Source: Rusavskia elegans (taxonomy: Eukaryota; Ascomycota; Lecanoromycetes; Teloschistales; Teloschistaceae). Taken from it: a DNA stretch of 64,000 nucleotides. The translations under genes were made by a program, and so were the position numbers. The stretch spans positions 372,001 through 436,000 of the forward strand of contig SAUG01000063.1 of NCBI GenBank assembly GCA_011316305.1, given 5' to 3'. Below are positions 22,553 to 34,079 of the stretch, in pieces. The notes under the pieces are model-generated. The model did no database searches. It saw only the letters and a list, made by a program, of their open reading frames with translations, and was not told where the DNA came from. Each line of letters opens with the position of its first letter. Position 1 is the stretch's first letter.

Positions 22553-24355
22553 ATGACCACCGATATTCCACCCGTTTCCCCCCAACTCTCGGAAAACAGT
22601 CTCTCGACGAGTCCTGGTCCGACCGTCTATACGCCCCCTTCAGAGGATCCGCGCCAGAACGACGGCCTTGCTGCGAAGGTGGCTTCGAGGGGGCCGTCTC
22701 CTCTCCGGTCTGTCACCTTGGAGAAGACCTCGTCCCCCTACCGTCGAGGCTCTGTCTCCAGCGAGACGGATAGCCTGTCCAAGGATTTCGACCACGAGGG
22801 TTCCATCAGCGGTCACGAGGAAGAGGAGGAAGACGACATGGACACAAGACCCCCTTTGCACAGGCCTACAGATGGCCGGTCGCAAGTTCCTCTCTTGAAG
22901 GATGAGCGAGGCCGATCAGACGTTCCAGCACAGAACGGTAGTGCGAGGCCGACCTTCGCTGCCAGAAGATCGACTCTTCGAAGTAGAAGTCCAGATATGG
23001 CAGCTTCCGCGGCCACCAAGAAGAAATACTTGTACGCTGGCTTCTTCCTGCTCTTGAGCTTAATCGCTTTTGTTGTCCAAACAGAGACGGCGAGCTATAT
23101 TCAGAACAAGCTCGGTTGGCAGAAACCATACGCTATGCTGTAAGCTTGGCTCCATTTCCATCAGCGGAGACTGTCCTACTAATACGGCAGCCCGGTATGA
23201 CAGTTACCTGACCCACGGCTCATGGTCCATCTTATGGCCTACACAACTGCTCATATTGCGGCTTCGAGACTTCAGAACACCTTGGAGAGCGTTTTGGCGA
23301 CGCCATGTTCAAATCGTTCGAACTACCGCTCAGATGGTCGTCTCCGGAGATCAACACCTGACCACGAAAGAAGCGCATAGCTCGCCAGTAGGCTACATGC
23401 TCCGAAAGACGGCTATCGTGACGATAGCCCTGACGGTCGGCGGGGCTTCATGGTACTTCGCTGTTGGCATAACCTCTGGCAGCGATCTTACCGCCATCTA
23501 CAACTGCTCTGCTTTCTTTGCGTATGCCTTCAGCATCCCAATCTTGGGTGACAAGTTCCGTATCGATAAAGCGCTTGCCGTTGTTGTGGCCATTGCTGGC
23601 GTTATGACAATCGCATACGGCGACTCGAAGTCAACTGGTGAAGAGAAAGCGAACAACCGGACGGTAGGAAACATCGTCATTGGCATTGGGAGTGTTCTTT
23701 ACGGCCTGTACGAAGTGTTATACAAGAAGTTGGCTTGTCCGCCGGACGGAGTGAGCCCTGGTCGAGGTGCCATTTTTGCCAATACCTTTGGAAGTCTCAT
23801 CGGCTGCTTCACGTTGCTTGTTCTTTGGATTCCCCTGCCGATCCTGCACTTCACAGGGGCGGAGGTGTTCGAATGGCCGCCTGGAAAGGCGAGATGGATG
23901 CTATTCATCTCAACATTCTCAAACGCCTGTAAGTGAAGAATAGTCGTTAACCTAAGCGCCTTACTGACACAGACACAGTGTTCTCGGGGTGTTTTCTCGT
24001 TCTCATCTCGCTTACGTCGCCAGTGCTTTCTTCGATTGCTGGGCTGTGAGTGTCCCTTTCCAAGATACAGCAGCCGTGGCTTACAGCGAACAGACTCACC
24101 ATCATTCTTGTATGCATAGCGGACTATTTCCGAACAGGCGAACCTCTCTCGGTCGCAGCAATCGCTGGCGGTCTACTAATCATGGGGGCTTTCTTCTTTT
24201 TCAGTTGGAGTACATATAGGGAGATGGAAGAGGAGAGGAAGAAGCAGTAAGCACCATTCTACTTCCCTCTCAACCCTGATTCTTCGCGAGGGTCTAATGA
24301 CAAGCACAGATTAGAGTCAGATCCAGTTTTCTCGGACGACGACGAGGATGACTAG
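22553..24355 (+). CDS. EamA/DUF6 multi-pass transporter (SLC35F5/Thi74-like)
   Basis: Five exons, 22553-23139, 23204-23928, 23979-24045, 24094-24246 and 24310-24355, give 525 residues. The first 160 are cytosolic, Ser/Pro-rich with an acidic run (HEEEEEDDMD). About ten membrane segments follow, from YLYAGFFLLLSLIAFVVQTE; the splice at 23139/23204 restores PYAMLYLTHGSWSILWPTQL, a hallmark of the fungal vacuolar EamA group that includes yeast YML018C and THI74. Later segments include SDLTAIYNCSAFFAYAFSIPIL, LAVVVAIAGVMTIAYGD, LFSGCFLVLISLTSPVLSSIAGL and SVAAIAGGLLIMGAFFFFSW. The tail is acidic (SDDDEDD). Substrate unknown. No TPP-riboswitch-like element seen in the leader, though THI74 is thiamine-related in yeast. 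Confidence 0.88.
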
Positions 24356-24884
24356 ATTTCCGTTTTACGATATACCCATCAGCGGCATTGATTTACGCAT
24401 TGCATGGCGTTAAGAATAATAGTCGCGCCTCAGAACGCTTGAAGCAATCCAACGATACCACTCGGTAATGATTGCAGATAGTCAACAATCAAATCAACGT
24501 TCGAGGCCGGTATGAGGCTCTTGGTGATGCAAATCCTGCTTCTTGTCTTCTGGTGGTTTAGGGTACTGTCGATCTCATCCAGTTGTATAATTCCGACTTG
24601 TCTGCTTAACTTCAAGGCTTCCAAATGCCAACAGCACTGCGGCGGCGGCGGGACCATCTAGAGATCTATGAACTGAACGCAGACCTCGGCTAACGTTAAG
24701 ACAGCGCTGGAACGGCCTGACGTCATGGGTATCGTTGTCGAAAAGACTTTGTGCCTCTTGACACTGTGTGGCTACCATCTCTTGTATTCATTGCTTGCTC
24801 ATCGCTCATTGCTTCTGTCGTCTAATCAGCCATAGAATACCAACAACCTCCTCGCTTTCCTCCCTGGACAGATAAGGTGGGGAG
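24356..24884. other. Intergenic
   Basis: Minus-strand ORF 24657-24430 (ending IPASNVDLIVDYLQSLPSGIVGLLQAF) looks protein-like but is short and unsupported. Otherwise nothing recognised. Confidence 0.45.
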
Positions 24885-25971
24885 ATGCCTCTTCTCACAA
24901 GGAACTGGCAAACCGAGGGTCATCCTTGGTCTCGTGACCTTTGGACCCGACGGATCAGCCGGTGCTCGCATCACCAGCCTCGATGAGTACAACCGATGTC
25001 TCGACCATTTCCAGAAAGGATACAACGAAGTCGACACAGCACGCATGTATGTTGGCGGAAACCAAGAAGCGACCACAAGAGAGGCCCGCTGGAAGGAACG
25101 TGGATTGACCTTAGCCACCAAAGTCTATCCCCAACCAGCCGGAAAGTACAAGTCTATCGAACTTAGGGCGCACTTCGAGACATCTTTGGCCGAATCTCGG
25201 GACAGACCGTGTCGACATCTTGTATTTGCATGCGGCGGATCGCTCGGTGCCCTTTGCCGAAACCCTTGAGGCAGTCAACCAATTCCATTGGGAGAGGAAG
25301 TTTGCGCAACTGAGCCTGAGTACTTAATTTCACAGCATTTGAAGTGGCCGAGGCGGTCATGACATGCAAAGCGGACCGCTGGGTGCGACCATCGATACAC
25401 CAGGGAATGTACAATGCCATCAGTAAGCAGACTCGTCTTCGACCAAGGCTTCTTATTGACCGGTGTAGCCCGCTCTTAGGAGGCCGAACTCGTCCCATGT
25501 TGTCGCCGATATGGGATGGGTGTCGCTATCTACAACCCCCTTGCAGGTGGTCTGTTTCCTGGCAAGATCAAGGGTGCCGAAGTGCCACAGGAGGGCCGTT
25601 ACAGTGATACAGCAGGGGCAGTTGGTGAGATGTATCGGAAGCGCTACTTCAAAGACTCCACTTTCGACGCTCTCCAAGGCACTGCACAGAAGCACGGTCT
25701 AACTTTACTCGAGATTGCTCTGAGGTGGTGCACACATCACTCGGCTCTGAAGATGCAGAAAGGTGAACGAGATGGAGTGATCATTGGAGTCAGCAGCTTC
25801 AGTCAACTAGAGAGCAATCTTAAAGACCTGGAGAAGGGCCCGTTGCCGGAGGAGGTGGTGAAGACATTGGATGAAGCCTGGTTGATGACCAAAGCAACGA
25901 CACCGAATTACCGGCATTTGGATCTGGAGTATACATATGACACGCAGGAGGTGTTGTTCAAGCCTCAGTAG
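24885..25971 (+). pseudogene. Aldo-keto reductase pseudogene (AKR7/aflatoxin-aldehyde-reductase type)
   Basis: The sequence is clearly an AKR: GTGKPRVILGLVTFGPDGSAGARITSLDEYNRCLDHFQ, GYNEVDTARMYVGGNQEATT, the catalytic-region strand ATKVYPQP, TDRVDILYLHAADRSVPFAETLEAVN, FEVAEAVMTC, GVAIYNPLAGGLFPGK and IIGVSSFSQLESNL. But the reading frame breaks. The likely start MPLLT at 24885 is out of frame with GTGKPRV. A shift near 25185-25195 separates HFETSLA from TDRVD. The QLSLST region ends in TAA with a collapsed 16 bp GT-AG remnant. After a plausible intron at the GTAAGC following YNAI, TAG at 25477-25479 interrupts RS-EAELVPCCRRYG. The last 150 codons are intact. At least three independent lesions argue for real decay rather than one error. 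Confidence 0.85.
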
Positions 25972-26436
25972 ATGCTAGGGTGGGTACCCCAAGGATCCAG
26001 TAGTTTTCCCCAACCGTATGTACGATCACCTGTTGTCAGACTGTGTTTCTTATGAGCCTGAACCCTCGAATAAGGGGTCGAGTACTCGATACCCCGATTG
26101 GATGTATCTGGCGGTCATACTCGCATCGGACCAGCGAGGACTTCTTACCATCCCAAGATTCAAAGTGAATGATAAAGTTTCCCATCTCGACTCGTTACGG
26201 AATGAAGTGTTGAATGTTCTTCTTATTGTGGATCTGGATTGGATGGTGGAGTCATCAACACTTTGTCCTTCCTGAAACATGATTCTTTCAATAACTTCCA
26301 AGCGTTCCTCTAATTTACCCATACGTCCAGCTTCCATCACTTCAACAACTGCCGCACTCTTGCAACTATCAACACTGGATCGTTCCGTACTACAAAACGA
26401 CTGGCTACATATGGAGACTCGGCACCCTCGCCCAAG
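25972..26436. other. Intergenic
   Basis: Flank of the AKR remnant and leader of the BTB-like gene. The 155-codon minus-strand ORF here overlaps the BTB-like first exon and is not supported. Confidence 0.45.
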
Positions 26437-27855
26437 ATGACCACCATCAGCGCCATCATTGAGGAGGAAGAGCTGCCCATTGCCTTGATCCCTTCTGTGC
26501 CACGTCTGAAATTCCATGAGGCGCCCTTGTACTTCATGAGCGAATCTGGTCTGACACAGCAGGAATACCAGAATCAGGTTCTCATGAAAGGGTGAGTCCA
26601 GACTTCAACCTGAATCCTAGCACCGATGATTTCAACACTTCCCCCATCATTGCCGCCCCAAGGGTATCCCTCTGTTGTGCTCCCTATTACCTCTCACATT
26701 GCAGCAGCCGTTGCAGCCATACTCGACTGCTTGAAGCGGTCGTTGATAGCACCGCTAACCGCTCATTGTTGCAGACTCCCGGACGAATCAGACGACATCA
26801 TCACTGTCAAATGCCCCGATCGCGAGGATGGTACCGGCCGTGTCTTTCACTTCCAACGCTCGACGCTCAAAAGATCACCAACCTTCGCCCAGTTCTTCGA
26901 CTCTCGCTACTACCTCCACGGATGCAAGATGATTCTGACCTTTCTCCTGGATCCCGCCGTGTGCATCGAGACTGCCTACAAATACCTGGAAGAGGGTCCG
27001 GATGTTTTCCAACAAACTATCCTCAGGGTTCAGCTCACAATGCGGTACAAGCTTGTCGACAGATCCATCGTTCTGATCAAGCTTTATTCTTTGGCACAGA
27101 AGCTAGCCTTGCCTCTGTTAGCGCATATGGCCTTTGGAGTCCTGGCCGAAGGGGACCACCAATTGACCGTCTCGGACTGCATCACGTTATCAAGCCTCAT
27201 CTTCGAAAGGAGAGGAGTTTTCGATAGGAAATTGAAGGAGTGGTGCATCTGTCGAATCAGGAATTTCGTGCCGGAACTGAGACAATCGACATTCTGGCAG
27301 GAAGTCATGTGGAACATGGATGCGGAACTTGAGCAAAGGTGGTCGTATCTGTTGGAGGAGGAAGTCCCCCCACGTCTCGACACAGTCGACGAGACAACGG
27401 CAGACCAGGGGTTGCTCTCAGCCCCAAACCAAAGTCCATCCAGGAATCCTAGCCCCCGATCAACCTCCACGATCAAATCCAAAGAGGAAGCCTTTCAAGA
27501 TATCCTCGAAGACATTAGACTCCATGAAGAAGCCTTTGACAGGGAATGGGACACCACCGAGGCTCTAGCTGCCTCCTCAAGAAGCCACGGGACTACCAGC
27601 AAGGTCGTCCGGCTATTGGGTCCCCTTGAATCATCACCGCCAGTTGGATTGAAGAGGGAGGAGAATTGGCCCAAAGGGATGAGTCCATCGCCCAGCATGT
27701 TGTTCAGCCCTGGGCTTGATAAGGCACGCTATGTCATGGGATATCCTGGATCTGAAGAACAGAGCGGAAGATACAGCATGACGGGCAACACTCCGATTAC
27801 AAGCCCTACGAAATCGGCACGAAGACTCAGATTCTGGACATCGTCGAATATGTGA
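26437..27855 (+). CDS. BTB/POZ-like domain protein
   Basis: Two exons, 26437-26591 and 26775-27855, give 411 residues. After a 50-residue leader, the splice joins LMKG to LPDESDDIITVKCPDREDGTGRVFHFQRSTLKRSPTFAQFFDSRYYLHGCKMILTFLLD. This has the shape of a fungal BTB fold: a strand, then a helix-capping HFQRSTLKRSPTFAQFF. AYKYLEEGPDVF and YSLAQKLALPLLAHMAFGVL then match the helical BTB C-terminal part. The last 150 residues are Ser/Pro-rich and probably disordered. No Kelch or MATH partner domain. BTB proteins often act as CUL3 adaptors; here that is inference. The 183 bp intron is longer than most in the window. Confidence 0.65.
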
Positions 27856-28338
27856 AGCAGGTAAAAGTATCCATTGGTCGAGAATCACGTCAAAAGGATG
27901 AATGTTGGACAGCTTCCTGATGTGCTTGATGTACATTCCTTTGGAGGCCTGAGAAGAATACGATTTCCTTGTCCGGGCAGGTGGGAGCACCTTGTATTAC
28001 AGCATCTAGGCTCCTGTGGCCGGAGCGTTTAGCATACAACATCGCTTACAAGAATACGTCGAACTTCAGCAAGCCCACTACTCATCCGCGGTCTACTCAA
28101 CACTCGTGACTGTATTTGCGTTCGATATGGTTCCTCCACTATCCTTGTGCTTGGCTTTAATTGAACAGGCTACGGTAACGCAGCATCACTGGCGATGAGC
28201 CATCGAAATACGCGTCAAACATTGATTATCTGGATTTATGGATCTGGGGATCCATGAAACAACGCCACCATCATCTCTCCTTCCCCTTCCTTAATTTTTC
28301 CCCCTTTCTCCACTCCCCAACCCATTCCCACTCCATCC
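27856..28338. other. Intergenic between convergent genes
   Basis: 3' flanks of the BTB-like gene and the racemase gene. Strongly C-rich toward 28260-28340. No gene recognised. Confidence 0.5.
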
Positions 28339-29285
28339 TCAAAAGCACCCCCTAATCAGCCCCTGCAAAATGCCCACCCCAGCCTTCACCCCATCCACAA
28401 CCCTCACCCCCTCTTCTCCCCTCCTACCAACCTCTTCTCTAATCCACTCCTCCATCCCCACCATCCCCGCACAACCCAGTATGATAACGCCTATATCGCC
28501 TCTAGACAGTAAACGTCCTGTAGCCGCCATGACGGCTTTCTTGATCTTATTTTCATCCTCTTTCCCTTCCTCCCCCTCTTCTTTTCCCTTTCCCACTGAT
28601 TGACAAAACGAGTCCGAAGGATGCAAATCCCCCGCATCAACACCCACACATTCCACACCCGCACACCACCTCTCCACCCCCTCCCTCCCTAACCTAACGC
28701 CCCCTTGCCCACTCACATCCTCCCTTAACGCACTCTCTAGAATATCTTTCCATTGCAGCCCTGTACTCACGATGCCGAACTTCCTCCCCTTCTCCTTCTT
28801 CCCATCCTTCCCGTCTGCCCCATAAGAAGAAAGTAATTGAACAGCAATCGCGACACTCGCTTCAAAGATCCCGACCGTCGGGACCGAAGGTGTAAAAGAT
28901 TGCAGCGTGGGAACAAGCGGATGCGGTGAGTAGCAGGCTACGAGGTTTGCGTCATAGGAGGGGGAAGAAGTTTGATGGGCGGGGGTAAGGAGAGGAAGGC
29001 AAGCGGAAGTTGAGGTTTCGGCGTCGGCGAGGTTGTTTATGGAATAAGGTGCTGAGGCGGGGCCGGTGAAGAAGGTATATTCAGTCTGGTGCTCGCGGTT
29101 TGGGTTGTTAATTTGATGGGACGTTGTTTTGATGTTTTGGGGCGTGTGGGGGAATGCGGGGTGGTGGGGATTGCGTGGGGAGGAGGGCGTACGTCGTTGT
29201 AGTTTAGGGAGTTGATAGGCGCGCGGAGGGAATCTGTCATTGAGGTGTTGGAGTTGGGGTTGATGATGCGGATGCGGTGGGGCAT
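28339..29285 (-). CDS. Asp/Glu/hydantoin racemase family protein (DCG1-like)
   Basis: Two exons, 29285-29193 and 29085-28339, give 279 residues. The opening RIRIINPNSNTSMTDSLRAPI is the diagnostic N-terminus of the hydantoin racemase family. The splice leads into TEYTFFTGPASAPYSINNLADAE. The two catalytic cysteines of the fold appear as LVACYSPHPLV (first) and GVIILGCAGMVGMEEW (second). A Gly/Glu/Lys-rich loop (GKGKEEGEEGKEDENK) is inserted between them. Yeast DCG1 sits in allantoin catabolism, but no other such gene is nearby, so the substrate is open. The gene is very C-rich on the plus strand. It is followed on the same strand by ARP2 upstream, about 200 bp away. Confidence 0.9.
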
Positions 29286-29481
29286 TCCGGATGGGTGAAG
29301 GGAGGGCGAGAGATATAAGAGAGGGGATATAGAAGGTGAAAGGGATGCTGTACTACTGATGCATGGAAATGGGAGTGTTTGGGAATCGAAATCGAAGGAG
29401 ATAGCACTAGGAGCGAGGAAGATGGAGGAGATGACGTTGGAAGGACGTCGCCAATATGAATAAACCCGTGCGCACCGAGCG

Positions 29482-30986
29482 CTAATGCCTGGGACCCAAT
29501 TTGCTTAATATCCGCGGCCCTTGCTCTTGCCATTCCTGTTTTGATATCCACATGTTCTCCTTGTCGGCCATCTGGACGTTGTCAGCAACATTATACGTTT
29601 CACGGTGCTTTGAGAGACTTACAATGTTTGCAAGCACAGCTCCACCTAAAAAGACCATATGTCTCCGCCTCGGTGGATCTTCTATCCTGACTTTGAATTT
29701 CTGTGATCATACAAATTAGTAAAACTTCGATTGGGGAGGACGAGGTATATCCTTACATTCAGCCTTTCCGGATTTCCACCCAGCACCTTTGTTAACCACA
29801 GTTGCTTCAGCTCTTTCTCTAGCCGGGAGGGCAACCCAGGGTACATGCTACTGCCTCCACTAAGCACTATGGCCTTGTACAGACTGCTCCTGACATCCAC
29901 ATCGGTGCCTTGTATCGTATTGAACAAGAACTCTGAAATGCCCGGTTGCTCCACGTCAACGAGATGTGGCTGGAATAAGCACTCGGGTGCCTCGAAGCGT
30001 TCGCTGCCGACTCTGATCACCCGACCATCTGGTAGTGTGTAAGATTCGACCAGGACCGTCGTGTCTTCGCTCAACCGTTGATCGAGCTCCAAGTCGTATG
30101 AGACGTAGCATAGCTTTTCTTTGATCTGCCTCACGGTCTCAAAGTCGGCTGTTCGGTTGAGGGCGTAACCCCGGCGGAGAAGAAGTGCGATGAGATTTCG
30201 CGTGACATCTCGGCCTGCCACGTCTAGCCTTTTTGTATGGTGGGTCAGAACCGTAGATTCGTAAACGGGCACGATATGGGTAACGCCGTCACCAGAGTCG
30301 ACAACAACACCGCTGCTCAGCCCTGGAGAAAAAGCAGCATCCTTTAGTGTTGGACCACCATGATGGCTTGGTAGCGGCACGCACCTTGAGCATACAGTGC
30401 CAGTACAGCCTGAATAGCCACATAAACCCCACCAAAGTTGTACTTCTCGAACATGTAGTCGCACATTTGTTCTCGATTCTTCAAAGGGTTCATGGGGGGT
30501 TCTGTGAGGAGGATCTTGCGGCCGGTAGTATCAATCTTCATCTTCTCGTTGAAGGTGTAGTTCCAAAGATGCTCCATGTCATCCCATCTCTTTACGACCC
30601 CGTTCTCCATCTATGTCCACATGGATCAGCACGAAGCCGCCAGCCCTCTAAGCCTGTGCGTACCGGATAGGTGATCTGTAGCATTGATCGAGCAGCTGCG
30701 GCCTCATCTCCACACATGATATCCTTAACGACAATGTCGCCAGACTTCTCCTCCGAACGCAGGATTGGGCGCCCAACAATGGATGGGTATTGGTGTTCTG
30801 GGAAGTTCTAGCGGATTGGCCATGATCAGCCACAGTCTCCAATTGACATTGTTGTGTAGTCTCTGCTGACCTGCGCGGCGTACCCGACCTTGAGGAAGCC
30901 TGTCCCTCCATCGAGAACTGCAATGCATTAGCGAAGACACGGGTCGAAGACGAAGCGCATGACGAACCGATCGGCGGCTCTGACAT
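29482..30986 (-). CDS. arp2: Actin-related protein 2 (Arp2/3 complex)
   Basis: Seven exons, 30986-30968, 30917-30871, 30807-30664, 30610-30385, 30319-29757, 29700-29623 and 29571-29482, give 388 residues, the normal length. Arp2 nucleates branched actin with Arp3 at endocytic patches. The 19 bp first exon encodes MSEPPI and splices to [16 protein letters not shown], the nucleotide loop. Then [20 protein letters not shown], the Arp2-typical [40 protein letters not shown], the second phosphate loop [48 protein letters not shown], and the C-terminus [13 protein letters not shown]. All introns are GT-AG and short. Confidence 0.97.
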
Positions 30987-31446
30987 TTTCCAAATGTGAG
31001 AATATCACCTCTCTAAAATCAAAGCATTCATATTTGTACGTAGCTGCCTCAAAGCATGACGGAGGACAAATGCGTACTCGTAAACAGCGGTAGTCAAATT
31101 AGCTATAGATTGATTAGGGCTGACATCTGAAGCCCTGCCAAGAGATAGTCAGGACTTCCATAAGGCTTAAGCCTCTTGTATCACTTCCTCGACCACGACA
31201 CCGGATCTTGAGTTTCGGCTTCAAAATACGCCGCCCATCAAGGTCATTTGCACAGCTACGGTAGGTCACCTACGATTGGCTGCCACTGTAAGGTCTATAT
31301 GTGGATCGATGAGCATTTCCCGGCTCTTTGACAGCAGCTCAGATGAGTCACCGCTGCTGCCTACGAAGGGTTCTGAGAAGCACCACTCCTACCCGGCGTT
31401 CATGTCAGCTATATAAACGACGTGGGTCCCACAGATTTTTGCTCTC
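30987..31446. promoter_or_regulatory. Divergent upstream region, ARP2 / U2 snRNA
   Basis: 460 bp between the ARP2 start (leftward) and the U2 gene (rightward). It contains the U2 TATA box at 31412-31417. No ORF recognised. Confidence 0.55.
31412..31417 (+). promoter_or_regulatory. TATA box of the U2 snRNA gene
   Basis: TATAAA within GCTATATAAACG lies about 35 bp before the inferred U2 5' end, the spacing expected of an RNA polymerase II snRNA promoter in fungi. Confidence 0.6.
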
Positions 31447-31640
31447 CAGCTTCCTTTGCCATGATGGCTTAGATCAAGTGTAGTATCTGTTCTATTCAGT
31501 TTAACCACTGAATCACCGCTACGGCGGTATACGTGTATTATCTATTCTTTAACAAATCGCCTTCTTGCCTCTGGACTTGTCCATGCTGAGATGGCACTGT
31601 ATCACGAGGCTTCCACTGCCCCTCGTTGATGCGATTATAT
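31447..31640 (+). ncRNA. U2: U2 spliceosomal snRNA
   Basis: This is the branch-point-recognising snRNA of the spliceosome. After a CTTTGCC/GGC stem I, the near-invariant run GGCTTAGATCAAGTGTAGTA is present; the branch-site pairing element GTAGTA is at 31480-31485. Then TATCTGTTCTATTCAGT matches fungal U2. Stem IIa is perfect: TTCAGT (31495-31500), loop TTAACC, ACTGAA (31507-31512). Stem IIb is perfect: ACCGC (31515-31519), loop TACG, GCGGT (31524-31528). A further hairpin is closed by GCCTC near 31567 and GAGGC near 31606. The 5' end is placed by analogy with S. pombe U2 and the TATA spacing; the 3' end is approximate, and the Sm site (in the ATCTATTCTTTAAC area) is not certain. Confidence 0.9.
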
Positions 31641-31988
31641 GTACCTTTTCATCACTGAGCTCAGCTTGCTGAGACTTTGGAGAAGATGTGCACAGCCTTG
31701 ATATCTGCAAAGCACTTCCTTGATCCTTGCAGCTTTATCTGCTTTGCTGACGCATGAGCATGGATGTCATCCAGTCAATGGACTTTGTCTAGATTGCCAT
31801 TGCGGCTAAGGTATCACGGAGAATTACACAGCGCGGAAGGAGAGGTCTCCGGTCATCCAACCTAAGCAAGTCCAGCCCCCACGTTTGGCAGAGTACCCCA
31901 CCATGGGCTTGTCAAGACCGCACTGTAGGAACTTTACAACATCGTGCACCGACCGAAACCTGCTCCGTACCCACCGTTCAAATTCGAT
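31641..31988. other. Intergenic, U2 to spermidine synthase
   Basis: U2 3' flank and spermidine synthase leader. No ORF or repeat of note. Confidence 0.5.
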
Positions 31989-33030
<1,042 letters not shown>

Positions 33031-34079
33031 CAATTGCTCTTTTTAGCCGCTGACCAACTTCATGTCTCGGGGACCAAATTGTGAAGAGACACCACGGTTG
33101 CAACGAAGGGTAGCTGGCGCTGTGGAGTCAGGAGAGAAAGATGTTAATAATAGCCACGGCACTTGATTGCGGAATCGCTGCCGCGGCATGGTTACAACGG
33201 TAGTGCACTTGGCATTTGTACAGCATGACTCGTACTAATAAGGTAGCTCCCAAGTCCCAACAGACTACAGGTCATAGCATCCCGTAGATAAGATAGCACT
33301 TTTACCAAAGGATGCCGCCAAGACACGTCTATGGGGCTTTCGTGCCGACCTGCTTTGCTTTTGAGCCTGCTGACAAAGCATGAGGTCCCTGCATCCAAGC
33401 GCAGACCTATAATGTCAATTCTTGGCTCACGATCAAACCGGGATCTCTATTAGGAATAATATCCCTCATACATCTTACTGGATTGCCCTATCGTAGGGTG
33501 CATGCATGTTGCATACTAGTCGGGATTGTCGCGTGGCATGACGGACACGAGGAAGAGAAAGGGTATCGACGTTCAAGCCCGACGGTAACCTACTAGATCG
33601 ATCCGGGCAATTATTGTCAGGAACGGCGTGAGGTTCCAGTCCCATGGAACATTCTTCGCCTCTTCCATACCAGGGTCTGCAGCGTTAGGCCATGCAGGCG
33701 TTTTCTCGCCAGGACCAGACTTCGGATGAAAGCCTGATTGGGTCCTGGGAGACGCGGCCTTAGCGAAAATTTCCATCGCTCAGCACCCTCATCATCCTGT
33801 AACCCGTGCAACTACGGGTAGTCTGCCGATGTTATCCTCGTTGTTTCTTCGATAGTGGAACCTTACGAGAAGACACAGGCCGACTACGCATGGCGGAGGC
33901 GCCCGACATCTGCTCTGGGGTTAGGGGGCCGGGGTCTATTTGCATTGATCATGGGTTGTTGGATGCGTACTAAGAAAAGTCTGAGATTTGGGATTTGATA
34001 TTACTGCGACCTTCGGCATGGCAACAATATCATCAAGCCTTTCGGCCCTTTCCCTCTCTTGCTCTTCTGTCCTCGAGCC
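33031..34079. other. Intergenic, about 1 kb
   Basis: No gene recognised. Two overlapping minus-strand ORFs near 33573-33811 are mutual shadows without family features. Probably the promoter of the zinc-cluster gene. Confidence 0.5.
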
